Shown here: piece after piece, positions 27,710 to 37,148 of the stretch
How the letters are laid out: each line of letters starts with the position of its first letter
How positions within the stretch are numbered: position 1 is the stretch's first letter
NCBI GenBank assembly: GCA_946480475.1
Contig: CAMLJM010000010.1
Location: forward strand, 16,412-80,411
Source: an uncultured Alphaproteobacteria bacterium
GTDB lineage: Bacteria > Pseudomonadota > Alphaproteobacteria > Micavibrionales > Micavibrionaceae
DNA length: 64,000 nt
Direction: 5' to 3'
Notes under the pieces: model-generated
What the model was told of the DNA's origin: nothing
Seen by the model: only the letters and a program-made list of their open reading frames with translations
Database searches by the model: none
Translations under genes and position numbers: made by a program

Positions 27710-28291
27710 ATGTCTCTTTTGAATTTTACTGCGCCTGAACAGGGCGTTTCGCGTCGTGATGTTATTAAAACAGGTCTTTGGGCTGCTGCAGGTTCCTTGC
27801 TTCTGCCAAATGTGGCACAAGCGGCTGCTGTGAAAATGCCGAAATCAGGCTCTTACGACATCGATTTTGTTAACCTTCATACAGGCGAAAGCTTCTCTGG
27901 CACATATCGCGTTGGCAGCCGTTATTTGCCTGATGCCTTTGAAGAGATCAATTACGTTTTGCGTGATTTCCGCACGGACGAAGTTTTCCCGATTGATCCC
28001 CGTGTCATCGATATTATTTATATGGTGCATCGCAAAACGGGCCGTAAAGACCCTTTACAGATCCTATCCGGGTATCGTTCGCCAAAGACAAACAATATGC
28101 TGCGTCACGCCAGTTCAGGTGTGGCCCGTAATTCCATGCATCTTTCAGGTCAGGCTATCGACTTCCGTATGGCGGGTGCTTCTACACGCGGTCTTCGTGA
28201 TATTGCTGTGGGTTTCAAAGCGGGTGGCGTTGGATATTATCCCAAGAGCGATTTTGTGCACGTTGATACGGGCAAATTCCGTACTTGGTAA
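27710..28291 (+). CDS. Tat-exported DUF882 (YcbK-type) peptidase
   Basis: The 193-residue protein has a twin-arginine motif (SRRDVIKTG) and hydrophobic stretch ending near NVAQAAA, so it is probably exported folded. The mature domain belongs to DUF882/YcbK in the M15 peptidase clan: SGYRSPKTNNMLR, the metal-ligand segment NSMHLSGQAIDFRM and the last ligand in DFVHVDTG. It should cut peptidoglycan peptides, as MepK does for 3-3 cross-links. The gene lies 186 bp after the L,D-transpeptidase, so a synthase and a possible hydrolase of the same bond are neighbours. The open frame extends 52 codons upstream, but ATG 27710 places the Tat motif correctly. Confidence 0.9.
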   Translation: MSLLNFTAPEQGVSRRDVIKTGLWAAAGSLLLPNVAQAAAVKMPKSGSYDIDFVNLHTGESFSGTYRVGSRYLPDAFEEINYVLRDFRTDEVFPIDPRVIDIIYMVHRKTGRKDPLQILSGYRSPKTNNMLRHASSGVARNSMHLSGQAIDFRMAGASTRGLRDIAVGFKAGGVGYYPKSDFVHVDTGKFRTW

Positions 28292-28321
28292 TTTCTTCCT
28301 AAGATATTGAATTAAAATGAG

Positions 28322-28346
28322 AGAGCGGATCGTCCGCTCTTTTTTA
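28322..28346 (+). terminator. Rho-independent terminator after the DUF882 gene
   Basis: AGAGCGGA (28322-28329) pairs perfectly with TCCGCTCT (28333-28340) around a 3-nt loop and is followed by a run of T residues. Confidence 0.9.
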
Positions 28347-28421
28347 TGAACTTTTCCCATCGCTGACCGTTTGTTTCATGACGATAAAAACAGAGATAAA
28401 ATACGGAGAAGGAAATACATC

Positions 28422-28598
28422 ATGCTTCATTATGCACTCGTATTTTTGGTTCTGGCGCTGATCGCCGGCGTTCTGGGCTTTGGTGGCGTTGCCGCCATTT
28501 CCATCGAAATTGCCAAGATCCTGTTCGTAGTATTCTTGGCATTGTTCCTGATCGCAGCCGTATTCGGCGTGGTTCAGGGCCGAAAGCCAAAATTGTAA
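28422..28598 (+). CDS. DUF1328 (YtjA-type) small membrane protein
   Basis: The 58-residue protein has two hydrophobic helices (about 5-25 and 30-50) joined by a short GVAAISIEIAK segment, as in DUF1328. Function is unknown. ATG 28422 is preceded by GGAGAAGG; the frame also opens at 28371, which would add a charged leader unlike the family. The stop is directly adjacent to the stop of the convergent histidine phosphatase gene. Confidence 0.88.
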   Translation: MLHYALVFLVLALIAGVLGFGGVAAISIEIAKILFVVFLALFLIAAVFGVVQGRKPKL

Positions 28599-29255
28599 CT
28601 AACCGTTGCTTCCTGTGCGCTGTTCGGTGTCTGCCATGACATTGAATGGCGCCGGTTTGCGTACAAGCTTGCCACCTTCAATATCGAACTGCCATACGTG
28701 CCAGGGAAACAGTGCTTGCTGAGGCACAGGTTCGAAATAATGAAGGTGGCAGTTTTGTATTTCGGACATCGCGTATTCATACATAAAGCCAATCGCATGA
28801 AATAAACCGCCATGTGCGACGATCATGGGCGGGTTTTCTACTTCTGATGTGATGAGAATCTTCTTCAATACGTGCATGATACGGTCAGCAAATTGTTCTG
28901 TGCTTTCGCCGCCGGGTGGGGGTGTTCCTGATTTCAGTTTGGGAAGAACGTCAACCCATGGGAGGCCATCCCATGCCCCCATATCATGTTCGCGGAGATC
29001 AAAATCCGGGATCATTTCCAGACCTAATCCCTCGTTCAAAAATTGCGCGGTATCGCGGGCGCGGATCATAGTGCTGTGATAAATCCGGGAGGGAGTCGGA
29101 ACCAGGTTGCCCTTTAGCAGGGGCGCCAAAGCTTGCGGCTGTTGACGCCCCAGTTCTGTGAGGTGGCAATCGAACAGGCCGCCAGCTGTCATGTGACGGA
29201 TATTGGCGGTGCTCTGGCCGTGGCGGATCAGGTAGAAAGGTTTAAGTGGCAGCAT
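28599..29255 (-). CDS. Histidine phosphatase family protein
   Basis: This is a phosphoglycerate-mutase-like phosphatase of 218 residues. It has the RHG motif with the nucleophile His (YLIRHGQST), the Arg in SRIYHSTMIRARDTA, the acid Glu region (DFDLREHDMGAWDG) and the second His in IVAHGGLFHAIG. The substrate is unknown. ATG 29255 was chosen because GGGGGA lies 4 nt upstream and the RHG motif falls about 10 residues in; the longer frame to 29294 has no support. It is divergent from recO. Confidence 0.85.
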   Translation of the reverse strand: MLPLKPFYLIRHGQSTANIRHMTAGGLFDCHLTELGRQQPQALAPLLKGNLVPTPSRIYHSTMIRARDTAQFLNEGLGLEMIPDFDLREHDMGAWDGLPWVDVLPKLKSGTPPPGGESTEQFADRIMHVLKKILITSEVENPPMIVAHGGLFHAIGFMYEYAMSEIQNCHLHYFEPVPQQALFPWHVWQFDIEGGKLVRKPAPFNVMADTEQRTGSNG

Positions 29256-29342
29256 TTTTGATCCCCCAAAGTTGTTTATATCTTTTGATATCATGAAGAA
29301 CTAAGCCTGTTATGCCAAGGGCTGATTTGCTAAAGTAAGTGT

Positions 29343-30092
29343 ATGGAAATCTGGAAAGATCAGGGGATCGTCCTCAGCGTACGCCCGCACGGTGAAAATG
29401 GTGCGGTTGTGGCGCTATTGACCGAACAACATGGCAGACACATGGGTTATGTGCGCGGGGCGCATTCATCCCGTGTGCGGGGTATTCTGCAGATCGGTAA
29501 TCTGGTGAGTGCTGAATGGGGTACCCGCGTATCTGACAGCATGGGAACGTTTGAGTTGGAATTGCATTCGGCGCTGGCGGCCAGCGTGATGGATGATTCC
29601 TTGCGACTGGGGGCGTTGTTATCAGCTTGCAGCTTATGTGATTCCGCTTTGCCCGAACGTGAGAGCCATTGCGGTTTGTTTTACGGCATGCTGGCGCTGC
29701 TACAGACCCTGGAAACCGAAAGTTGGGCCCCGACCTATGTAATGTGGGAATTGGCGTTCCTGCGTGAGTTGGGGTTCGGTATCGATCTCACCAAATGCGC
29801 TACCGGTGGAGATGCTAAAACGCTGACTCATATTTCACCCAAAACGGGCAGGGCCGTGAGTGCCAAGGCAGCAGAACCTTATCTGGATAAACTTTTGCTT
29901 CTGCCGCATTTCCTGCGTCCCCAACGTAGTGGTGGCGATAGTACGGACGTTCTGACTGGTTTGCAGATGACAGCTTATTTTCTGGAACACTGGGCCTTCG
30001 TGCATCATACCCAGGGTTTGCCAGAGTCACGTGTTCGGTTTCAGGAACGTTTTGCGCGTTCATGTGCGCCTGCGGAAGCCATTCCGGCCTAA
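29343..30092 (+). CDS. recO: DNA repair protein RecO
   Basis: RecO helps load RecA onto SSB-coated single-stranded DNA in the RecFOR pathway. The 249-residue protein has the N-terminal OB-fold (DQGIVLSVRPHGENGAVVALLTE and GRHMGYVRGAHSS) and the alpha-helical C-terminal domain with LRELGFGIDLTKCA. The Cys-rich zinc site of some RecO proteins is reduced to single Cys residues here. parC follows after 83 bp in the same direction, with a conserved-looking 19-bp motif in the gap. Confidence 0.93.
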   Translation: MEIWKDQGIVLSVRPHGENGAVVALLTEQHGRHMGYVRGAHSSRVRGILQIGNLVSAEWGTRVSDSMGTFELELHSALAASVMDDSLRLGALLSACSLCDSALPERESHCGLFYGMLALLQTLETESWAPTYVMWELAFLRELGFGIDLTKCATGGDAKTLTHISPKTGRAVSAKAAEPYLDKLLLLPHFLRPQRSGGDSTDVLTGLQMTAYFLEHWAFVHHTQGLPESRVRFQERFARSCAPAEAIPA

Positions 30093-30112
30093 AATTTAGA
30101 TTGGGGTAGGGG

Positions 30113-30131
30113 AAAACCGCGGAAATCTGCC
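30113..30131. repeat. 19-bp intergenic motif, copy 1 (recO-parC gap)
   Basis: AAAACCGCGGAAATCTGCC matches the sequence at 62745-62763 (after fabH) in 18 of 19 positions. As RNA it can fold GCGG-AAAU-CUGC with one G-U pair; the other copy has A in place of G, which makes this an A-U pair. Confidence 0.45.
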
Positions 30132-30175
30132 CTTTATAGGCTTGCATCCCTCCATGAATCAGTTAAAACCAAGCC

Positions 30176-32434
30176 ATGGCTCGTAAAGGCAAATCAGGCG
30201 GCACCGCCGCTCCCGTCGAACAAAAGATCGTTGATCAGGCGCTGACAGACATCCTGTCCGAGCGCTATTTGTCCTATGCGCTGTCCACCATCATGTCGCG
30301 TTCGCTGCCGGATGTGCGTGATGGTCTGAAGCCTGTGCATCGCCGCCTGATGTATGCGATGTATCAGTTAAAGTTAAAGCCAGACCAAAGCCCGAAAAAA
30401 TCGGCGCGTGTGGTCGGTGATGTGATCGGTAAATTCCACCCGCACGGCGATCAGTCTGTTTACGATGCCCTCGTGCGTCTGGCACAGGATTTTGCCGTGC
30501 GCTATCCGCTGGTCGATGGCCAGGGTAACTTCGGTAATATCGACGGTGATAATGCCGCTGCGATGCGTTATACGGAAGCGCGCCTGACAAAAGTTTCTGA
30601 ACTGATCATGGAGGGTATCGACGAGAACGCTGTCGATTTCCGCCCCACTTATGATGGTGAGGGCAGTGAGCCCATCGTCATGCCGTCGAACTTTCCCAAT
30701 CTGCTGGCGAACGGTTCCTCCGGCATTGCCGTAGGGATGGCGACCAACATCCCGCCGCACAATGTTGCAGAATTGTGCGAGGCGATGGAGCTAATGCTCA
30801 ATCAGGACGATACGTCCATTGAGCAGATATGCAAGATCGTCAAAGGCCCTGATTTCCCCACGGGCGGCACGCTGGTCGAACCGAAGGAGAATATCCTCGA
30901 GGCTTACAAGACCGGTAAAGGTTCCTTCCGCCTGCGTGCGAAATGGGAAGTGGAAGAAGGTAAGGCGGGTGCGTGGAATATCATCGTCACTGAAATTCCT
31001 TACCAGGTGCAAAAATCCAAGCTGATTGAAAAAATCGCCGAGTTGATTACTTCCAAGAAACTGGCGATGCTGGATGATGTGCGCGACGAAAGCGCTGAAG
31101 ATATCCGTCTGGTGCTGGTGCCGAAGACTCGCAATGTAGAGCCTGAGTTGCTGATGGAAGCGCTCTATCGTAACTGCGATCTCGAAATTCGTTTTGCGAT
31201 GAATATGAACGTTCTTGATGGCGGCCTTGTGCCCAAGGTCATGAACATCAAGGAAGTGCTGCAGGCGTGGCTGAACCACCGTCAGGAAGTTCTGGTCCGT
31301 CGTTCGCAATTCCGCCTTGAGCAAGTGCTACATCGTTTAGAAGTGCTTGCTGGTTACCTGATTGTTTACCTGAATATTGACGAAGTGATCCGCATCATCC
31401 GCGAGTCGGACGAGCCGAAGCCGGAGTTGATGAAGGCATTCGATCTGACCGATGTGCAGGCAGAAGCGATCCTGAATATGCGTTTGCGCTCTTTGCGTAA
31501 GCTCGAAGAGATGGAGCTGAAGCGCGAGCATAACGATCTCTCGAAAGAGCGTGATACTCTTCAGGCTTTGCTGAAATCTGAAGCCAAGCAGTGGAAAGAA
31601 ATCGGTAAGCAGATTGCAACAATTAAGGAGCTATTTGGTTCTAACACTGCTTTGGGTGCGCGCCGTACGAAAATTGGTAAGGCGCCAAGCCTCGTGGCTA
31701 TAGAGCAGATTGAAGATGCGCTGACCGAGAAGGAGCCGATAACGGTGATTTGCTCGGCCAGAGGCTGGATCAAGGCTATGAAAGGCCATGAGCACAATCC
31801 GAAGGACTTCACCTATAAAGACGGTGATCGTGCGCGTTTTGTCATTGAGGCGATGACAAATGACAAGCTGATTGCCTTTGGCACAAATGGCCGTTTCTAT
31901 ACGATTTCCTGCGATAAATTGCCGCCGGGACGTGGGTTTGGCGAGCCGGTGCGCTTGATGGTCGACTTGCCCAATGATTCCGATCTTGCGGCGCTGATGG
32001 TTTATAATCCGGAAGCAAAATTGCTGGTAGCATCGGAAGACGGACGTGGCTTTATCGTGCCTGAGAAAGATGTTCTGGCCCAAACCAAGAACGGCAAACA
32101 AGTCCTGAATGTCGATGAAAAGACAGAAGCCAAGATTTGCATTCGTGTTGCTGCCGATCATAACTACATTGCTACTATCGGGACAAACCGCAAGATGCTG
32201 GTATTCCCGCTGGAGCAAATCCCGGAAATGACCAAGGGCAAAGGTGTGATCCTGCAGAAGTTTAAGGATGGTCGTCTGGGCGATGCCCGTACGTTCAATC
32301 TGAAGGCGGGCCTGACTTACCGTTCTGGTTCATCCGAGAACAAGGTCGATAATGTCAAGGCATGGATTGCTGAGCGGGCGCAGGCTGGTAAGTTGCCGCC
32401 GAATGGATTCCCTAAATCCGGCAAGTTCGATTAA
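30176..32434 (+). CDS. parC: DNA topoisomerase IV subunit A
   Basis: ParC breaks and rejoins DNA to separate daughter chromosomes, with ParE as ATPase partner (not in this window). The 752 residues begin with the breakage-reunion domain ([30 protein letters not shown]) and have the catalytic Tyr in AMRYTEARL. The C-terminal part is a beta-pinwheel with [11 protein letters not shown] and [13 protein letters not shown] blades. It lacks the gyrase GyrA-box QRRGGKG, favouring ParC over GyrA. At the quinolone-resistance region the sequence is [11 protein letters not shown]: Gln and Asp replace the Ser and Glu of Escherichia coli ParC positions 80 and 84. Confidence 0.95.
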   Translation: MARKGKSGGTAAPVEQKIVDQALTDILSERYLSYALSTIMSRSLPDVRDGLKPVHRRLMYAMYQLKLKPDQSPKKSARVVGDVIGKFHPHGDQSVYDALVRLAQDFAVRYPLVDGQGNFGNIDGDNAAAMRYTEARLTKVSELIMEGIDENAVDFRPTYDGEGSEPIVMPSNFPNLLANGSSGIAVGMATNIPPHNVAELCEAMELMLNQDDTSIEQICKIVKGPDFPTGGTLVEPKENILEAYKTGKGSFRLRAKWEVEEGKAGAWNIIVTEIPYQVQKSKLIEKIAELITSKKLAMLDDVRDESAEDIRLVLVPKTRNVEPELLMEALYRNCDLEIRFAMNMNVLDGGLVPKVMNIKEVLQAWLNHRQEVLVRRSQFRLEQVLHRLEVLAGYLIVYLNIDEVIRIIRESDEPKPELMKAFDLTDVQAEAILNMRLRSLRKLEEMELKREHNDLSKERDTLQALLKSEAKQWKEIGKQIATIKELFGSNTALGARRTKIGKAPSLVAIEQIEDALTEKEPITVICSARGWIKAMKGHEHNPKDFTYKDGDRARFVIEAMTNDKLIAFGTNGRFYTISCDKLPPGRGFGEPVRLMVDLPNDSDLAALMVYNPEAKLLVASEDGRGFIVPEKDVLAQTKNGKQVLNVDEKTEAKICIRVAADHNYIATIGTNRKMLVFPLEQIPEMTKGKGVILQKFKDGRLGDARTFNLKAGLTYRSGSSENKVDNVKAWIAERAQAGKLPPNGFPKSGKFD

Positions 32435-32448
32435 TTCAAATCCTGATA

Positions 32449-33252
32449 TTAGCCCAGATTTAGATCCTGCCGCAGCGGCAGGCGCAGTTTAGGGCCTGTT
32501 ATATGCTTGTCCGGCTCAAACTTCACCCAGCCCTGATCAGTCATAGCTTCGAGCGGATGGTAGTCTTTCTTATAGTCAACGGCTTTGCTGCCTTTTACCC
32601 ATGAACCAATATAGACATGATTGATATCGCCACGTCGGTGAGCATATTCCATGAGCTTTAGGAGGCCGTAACGTCCCAGGCTCATTTTGTCTGAGGCTTC
32701 TGGATCGTAGATCTGTGTGGCCGCATATATATTATCGCCGTAATCATCGTAATACAGGACAGAAAGAAGTCTGTCAGAAAGTGGAGCACGAATGATCTGC
32801 ATATGGGATCGTATGCGTGTTGTCGTGAAGAACGTGTTGGCATCGACAGGGGCGTTCTCAATTTCACGATCTTTTATGCGGGACTGATAGAAAGCTTTGT
32901 ATAATTCATAATGTTCATCTGTGGGGTTGCACCATGTTCTGTCGATCCGGGAAGCTAGAAGTACATTTCTTTTCTCAAGACGCTTTTGGCTGGCACTAAA
33001 CATAAAGTCGGGTGCGGAAATTCGTAAGGGCACGCAAGCATTGCATGTGGGGCAATCCATACCAGCCATTGTACGGTCTAGATTGACATTCTCAAAACCC
33101 AGCAGGGTTAGCGCACGTTTGAATTCAGTATTATCGACCGGATTTGCGTTTTGCGGGATTTGTATAGTGAAAATGCGGCGCAGCTGCCCCGGATTGTACG
33201 TGCAGGTTGATGCATCATGATACTGGCTTGTTATCGGTATTATCTTTCCCAT
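32449..33252 (-). CDS. bpt: Aspartate/glutamate leucyl- or arginyl-tRNA-protein transferase
   Basis: The enzyme attaches an amino acid from aminoacyl-tRNA to acidic N-termini, marking proteins for ClpAP by the N-degron pathway. The 267 residues include the N-terminal Cys cluster CPTCNACVPLRI and the C-terminal acyltransferase fold with SLGRYGLLKLMEYAHRRG, YIGSWVKGS and DYKKDYHPLE. Bacterial members of this ATE-type family are usually leucyl-transferases (Bpt); ate is the alternative name. No Shine-Dalgarno sequence precedes ATG 33252; instead a perfect 9-bp inverted repeat ends at the first base of the start codon. It lies 63 bp after motB in the same direction. Confidence 0.92.
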   Translation of the reverse strand: MGKIIPITSQYHDASTCTYNPGQLRRIFTIQIPQNANPVDNTEFKRALTLLGFENVNLDRTMAGMDCPTCNACVPLRISAPDFMFSASQKRLEKRNVLLASRIDRTWCNPTDEHYELYKAFYQSRIKDREIENAPVDANTFFTTTRIRSHMQIIRAPLSDRLLSVLYYDDYGDNIYAATQIYDPEASDKMSLGRYGLLKLMEYAHRRGDINHVYIGSWVKGSKAVDYKKDYHPLEAMTDQGWVKFEPDKHITGPKLRLPLRQDLNLG

Positions 33253-33282
33253 GTCCGGTTATAGATTATATAAAACCGGACA
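33252..33282. promoter_or_regulatory. Inverted repeat overlapping the bpt start codon
   Basis: TGTCCGGTT (33252-33260) and AACCGGACA (33274-33282) are perfect 9-bp arms with a 13-nt AT-rich spacer. On the minus strand the spacer holds TATAAT, the downstream arm ends with the A of the bpt ATG, and no ribosome-binding sequence is present. It could be an operator around the -10 of a leaderless or nearly leaderless promoter, or an RNA hairpin closing the start codon on a motB read-through transcript. No T run follows, so a terminator is unlikely. Confidence 0.5.
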
Positions 33283-33315
33283 CCTCAGCAATTCTGTAGG
33301 TATTTAATTGAAAAA

Positions 33316-34338
33316 TCAGGGGAATTGGACGGCGCCTTGAGACTTCTTATAGGTTTCAATCTGCTTTTTAATGTCCTGTTCGACCTGAGATCCTGCTTTT
33401 ACCTTGTCTTTAAAGGCGCCACGCTCGAATGCTTCTTCCAATGTTTCTTTTAGTAAAATGATGCTGATGCGGCGGTTACGCGGATCTTTAGGGTTATCGA
33501 CTACCAGATGTTCACGGTCTGCTTTGCCCATGATATTGGCAAGCCGCGCTTCAGGTACGTTGCCTTCCTGGAGAATGCGGCGTGTAGAGTTTGCACGATC
33601 AGCAGAAAGTTCCCAGTTTGTGTATTTGGCGCCAGGACCGTACGGAACACTGTCTGTGTGGCCGCGCACCGAAACATCATTCGGCATCTTGAGTATGACC
33701 TCGGCCACTTTGCTCATAAGCTTGCGCGTGTAATCATACATTTCGGCACTGCCACTCGCGAACATAGGGCGGCCTTCCTGATCTATGATCTGGATGCGCA
33801 AACCTTCAGGCGTAATATCCATCATGACGTTTTTCATCAATTCCTGCAGTTCAGGGTCGTCCTTGATGGCTTCTTCTATTTCCTTTTTAGCTTCTTCAAA
33901 GCGTTGTGCTTCTTCCTTCTCGAATTCTTCTTTCAGCTTCTCGAGTTCACCTTCGGAGTATTCAGGATTTTCCACACCAGTCTGTCCTGCTTTCACGGCT
34001 GTGCGTGTAGCACCTGAAGCGCGCGGTGCTGTGACAGGTTGGGTCATCTGCGCCATTGCGCCTTCTGTCGTTACAGTCAGGCCGCCCAGTACCCCGCCGG
34101 AGCCGCTGACAGCATTGGAAAGTTCCGGGTGAGTGGGGTCAAAATAATTGGCAATCGCGTTCTTGGCTTCGTCCGTGGTTACGTTGAGCAGCCAAAGCAA
34201 AAGGAAGAACGCCATCATCGCCGTCACGAAGTCGGCATAAGCAACTTTCCAGGCACCACCATGGTGACCGCCGCCACCTTTCTTGATCTTCTTAACGATG
34301 ATCGGCTGGAGTTCTTCATCTTTTTTATTGCTGGCCAT
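33316..34338 (-). CDS. motB: Flagellar motor stator protein MotB
   Basis: MotB anchors the proton-driven stator to peptidoglycan. The 340-residue protein has a short cytoplasmic N-terminus, one membrane helix with the proton-binding Asp (AYADFVTAMMAFFLLLWLL), a plug/linker region rich in Glu and Lys (about 130-175) and a C-terminal OmpA-like peptidoglycan-binding domain (VRGHTDSVPYG, NWELSADRANSTRRIL). It starts 9 bp after the motA stop. The Glu-rich linker is unusually long and charged. Confidence 0.95.
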   Translation of the reverse strand: MASNKKDEELQPIIVKKIKKGGGGHHGGAWKVAYADFVTAMMAFFLLLWLLNVTTDEAKNAIANYFDPTHPELSNAVSGSGGVLGGLTVTTEGAMAQMTQPVTAPRASGATRTAVKAGQTGVENPEYSEGELEKLKEEFEKEEAQRFEEAKKEIEEAIKDDPELQELMKNVMMDITPEGLRIQIIDQEGRPMFASGSAEMYDYTRKLMSKVAEVILKMPNDVSVRGHTDSVPYGPGAKYTNWELSADRANSTRRILQEGNVPEARLANIMGKADREHLVVDNPKDPRNRRISIILLKETLEEAFERGAFKDKVKAGSQVEQDIKKQIETYKKSQGAVQFP

Positions 34339-34347
34339 GAGCTATTC

Positions 34348-35214
34348 CTAACTCGGGCTGGGGAGTTCGTTGAGTTTCTCTTCGAGCTCGAGAAAGCCTG
34401 GCTGCACATTATGAGGCAGGAACTTACGGGCAAATTCGACGGCTACCTGAGGGGCGGCGCCTTGCAGGAAGGCAATCATCGATACCTTGATGCAGCGATA
34501 ATAAAGAATTTCTGATTCCGCGCGGGCCTTCAGGGCACCGGCTGTGGGGCCGATGAAGCCGTAAGCCAGGAACACACCGAGGAATGTACCCACCAAAGCG
34601 CCGCCAATCATCTTACCCAGAATTTCCGGGGGTTCAGTAATCGAACCCATGGTCTTAATAACGCCCAGAACGGCGGCCACAATACCCAGAGCCGGAATAC
34701 CATCAGCCATTGTCTGAACGGCATGAGAGGGATGTTCTTTCTCGTGAGTGAGGGATTCAATCTCTTCGTCCATCAATGCTTCAATTTCATGAGGGTTTTC
34801 GTTACCGAGCGAGATGATACGCAGGTAGTCGCAAACGAAAGTTACGGCATGATGGTTGCTGCTGAAGCCTGCAAATTGTTTAAACAGTTCACTGTTCTCC
34901 GGATCTTCGATATGAGATTCCAGAGCCAGCCAACCTTTTGTACGCGCCAGCTTGAATAACATGTACATAACGCTGAGCAGTTCCATGTAGGATGCTTTAT
35001 TATGCGCTTCCGGTTTAATGATACAGCCAAGGCTGGACAGCGTGGCCTTAATAACGTGGCCGGTATTCGCGATAATAAATGCGCCAATCGCGCAGCCCAT
35101 AATCGTAAGAAGTTCGTGCGGGGCAGCATGAATGATGGGGGCAAGTTTACCGCCGCCAAGCATATAGCCGCCGAAAGTACAGACAATAACTACTACAAAG
35201 CCGATTAATTTCAT
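34348..35214 (-). CDS. motA: Flagellar motor stator protein MotA
   Basis: MotA forms the stator channel around MotB and turns the rotor. The 288 residues have four membrane helices, the first from MKLIGFVVVIVCTFGGYMLGG, a large cytoplasmic loop with charged residues and the last pair starting MADGIPALGIVAAVLGVIKTMG. The length and sequence resemble the enterobacterial MotA type (about 295). ATG 35214 was chosen over a frame extension to 35274 because it gives the family N-terminus. The other flagellar genes, except fliL, are not in this window. Confidence 0.95.
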   Translation of the reverse strand: MKLIGFVVVIVCTFGGYMLGGGKLAPIIHAAPHELLTIMGCAIGAFIIANTGHVIKATLSSLGCIIKPEAHNKASYMELLSVMYMLFKLARTKGWLALESHIEDPENSELFKQFAGFSSNHHAVTFVCDYLRIISLGNENPHEIEALMDEEIESLTHEKEHPSHAVQTMADGIPALGIVAAVLGVIKTMGSITEPPEILGKMIGGALVGTFLGVFLAYGFIGPTAGALKARAESEILYYRCIKVSMIAFLQGAAPQVAVEFARKFLPHNVQPGFLELEEKLNELPSPS

Positions 35215-35372
35215 GATGGGGTCAAAGAAATCCTTTCTTTGCCGCTTTGCAGCGGAACGAATCCACAGGGACAACGTTTATGATTTTCTATGCTTTAAGG
35301 GTGCCAGAAAAGGCTTAACAGATTGTAACTATTCTTTTATCCCCGGCCATTATACCGCGTCGGATATTGTAT

Positions 35373-37022
35373 CTAAAGGTGAGGAATATGCTTGCGGGCT
35401 TCCAAGGGGTCGAAATCTGGCTTCAACAAAGGCTTGGAGTATAGGAATCCTTGTGCCAGCGGTATTCCCATTTCCTTAATAAGGGCTGCCTGTTCCGGGC
35501 TTTCGACAACCTCGGCAATTGCCGTAATCCCGAGATCCTGGCACATCCGCGCCAGATTCTTAACCATCACGGCGTCACGCTGGCTGGTCAAAAGCTTACG
35601 CGTATATTGGCCATCGATCTTTAAATAATCGACATGCAGTTTCTGAAGGTACTGGAAGGAGGCAGATCCCGCACCAAAATCATCCAGACAGACTTTGAAA
35701 CCACGATCCTGAAGCACCTTGATGAAGTTGTTCACCAGATCAAGCTCTTTGATGGTCGTCGATTCTGTGATTTCAAATATAATTCGCTTGGCCAGATGTT
35801 GGTGCAGATCGAGCTTGGCAATCAGTGTTTTGAAGAATTGCTCGTTCTGCATCGACTGTCCTGACAGGTTGATGGCAAATTTGGTATTCCGTCCCTGCGA
35901 CTTATAAAGCAGGTAATTGATAGCACGCTCGCAGACAGCGATATCAAGGTCAGCTGCCATGCCAATATCTTCACCGAATATAACCCACTCTTGCGTTGAG
36001 CCTTGGTCCTTGAAACGGGCTAGCATCTCATAGTGGGAAACTTCCAATGTTTCGATGTCTACGATCGGCTGGTAATGAAAGTCGAAACTCAGTTGCTCAA
36101 CCATGGTTTTGAACTGCTGTATTTTATGAGCATTCGCAGTTACGTAAGCTTTGAATCCCGAATTCAGGGTTTCAATGTTCAGGGTTGTTCCTTTACGTTC
36201 AAATTCATTGATGGTATATACCAGCGCTTTGCTGGTTTCGCGTTCGCTTAGAGATTGAATGTCGGCCTGTACGGTTTTGCTTTTGATCTCAAAATTTTCT
36301 TCGTCAGGGGCCTGTTGCTGCGCCAGCGCTGTCAGTTGATTGAGAAGAGAATCTGTTGTGATCGATTTATCGTGAATGATACTGTAGCGGCCAATATCAA
36401 TTTCAGCAGCAGATTGGCCATCGGCTGAATGAGAGCAAAGAAGTTCTGTGACAGCACTGCGGAAATTACCCCACCATTCGTCACCCATTTTATCTTTGAT
36501 CTCGGCAATGTTCTCGATGTCGAGAAGGGTCATATCAAGGTCTTGGCCCATGGTGCGGGCGACATCAATCGCATCTTTGGCGGCAATCAGGAAGTGATCC
36601 TTATCAAGTAATTCATATTCATCGCGCGCCAGCATTTCACCGGACAACTGCACCATCATGGCGTTTGAGAAGCCAAGGGTGATATATAACTTATCCTGGC
36701 CGGGCATTTTAATGGCCGTCAGGATGGCTCGCTGTCCATTTCCCAGTGTTTCATCCAAGGTGACCAGATAGGGGCCGCAACGTTCGGCGTCTCTGGCACG
36801 GGAGTGCATTTTAATAAGTGTATGGCGATCCTGATTGGAAAAGATATCAAGCCAGTTCTGTCCGATCAGGCTTTTGTCGTTAATGCCTGTCAGTGTCTGG
36901 GCGGCACCCAAAGCAAAATCAACAATGCCTTTTTCATCGACTTCAAGAAAGAGGTCGGCTGAAGCGAAGGAGAAGGCAAGGAAGCGATCCCGCTGTTGTT
37001 TAATATTGGTTGTCTTGTCCAT
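35373..37022 (-). CDS. PAS-EAL domain cyclic di-GMP phosphodiesterase
   Basis: The 549 residues have a PAS-like sensor domain (about 12-125: FLEVDEKGIVDFALGAAQTLTG), a middle region (about 140-300) with no GGDEF motif, and a C-terminal EAL domain. The EAL signature is EML here, but the residues needed for catalysis are present: Glu in YEMLARF, Asn in NLSGQS, Glu in FEITES, the Asp pair in LDDFGAG, Lys in LKIDGQ, Glu in IAEVVES and Gln in AQGFLYSKP. The enzyme is therefore probably active in cutting c-di-GMP. It lies next to motA-motB on the same strand, which suits control of motility, but 158 bp separate it from the motA start. Confidence 0.87.
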   Translation of the reverse strand: MDKTTNIKQQRDRFLAFSFASADLFLEVDEKGIVDFALGAAQTLTGINDKSLIGQNWLDIFSNQDRHTLIKMHSRARDAERCGPYLVTLDETLGNGQRAILTAIKMPGQDKLYITLGFSNAMMVQLSGEMLARDEYELLDKDHFLIAAKDAIDVARTMGQDLDMTLLDIENIAEIKDKMGDEWWGNFRSAVTELLCSHSADGQSAAEIDIGRYSIIHDKSITTDSLLNQLTALAQQQAPDEENFEIKSKTVQADIQSLSERETSKALVYTINEFERKGTTLNIETLNSGFKAYVTANAHKIQQFKTMVEQLSFDFHYQPIVDIETLEVSHYEMLARFKDQGSTQEWVIFGEDIGMAADLDIAVCERAINYLLYKSQGRNTKFAINLSGQSMQNEQFFKTLIAKLDLHQHLAKRIIFEITESTTIKELDLVNNFIKVLQDRGFKVCLDDFGAGSASFQYLQKLHVDYLKIDGQYTRKLLTSQRDAVMVKNLARMCQDLGITAIAEVVESPEQAALIKEMGIPLAQGFLYSKPLLKPDFDPLEARKHIPHL

Positions 37023-37148
37023 AGACGTGATGAATCCCTTCTCAAAGTCTAAGGCGCAGATAGTAAATTTTCTAATAAAATAAATAACTTAGCCATAAAA
37101 TCGGTTTTGTTGCCATAATTTCCATGAATATGCTAAGCCTATGGAAAC

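Noticed and set aside
35275..35345. CtrA-like TTAA-N6-GTAAC upstream of motA (about 35315-35330)
   Set aside because: Spacing is one base short and the second half has a mismatch, so I do not call it a site.
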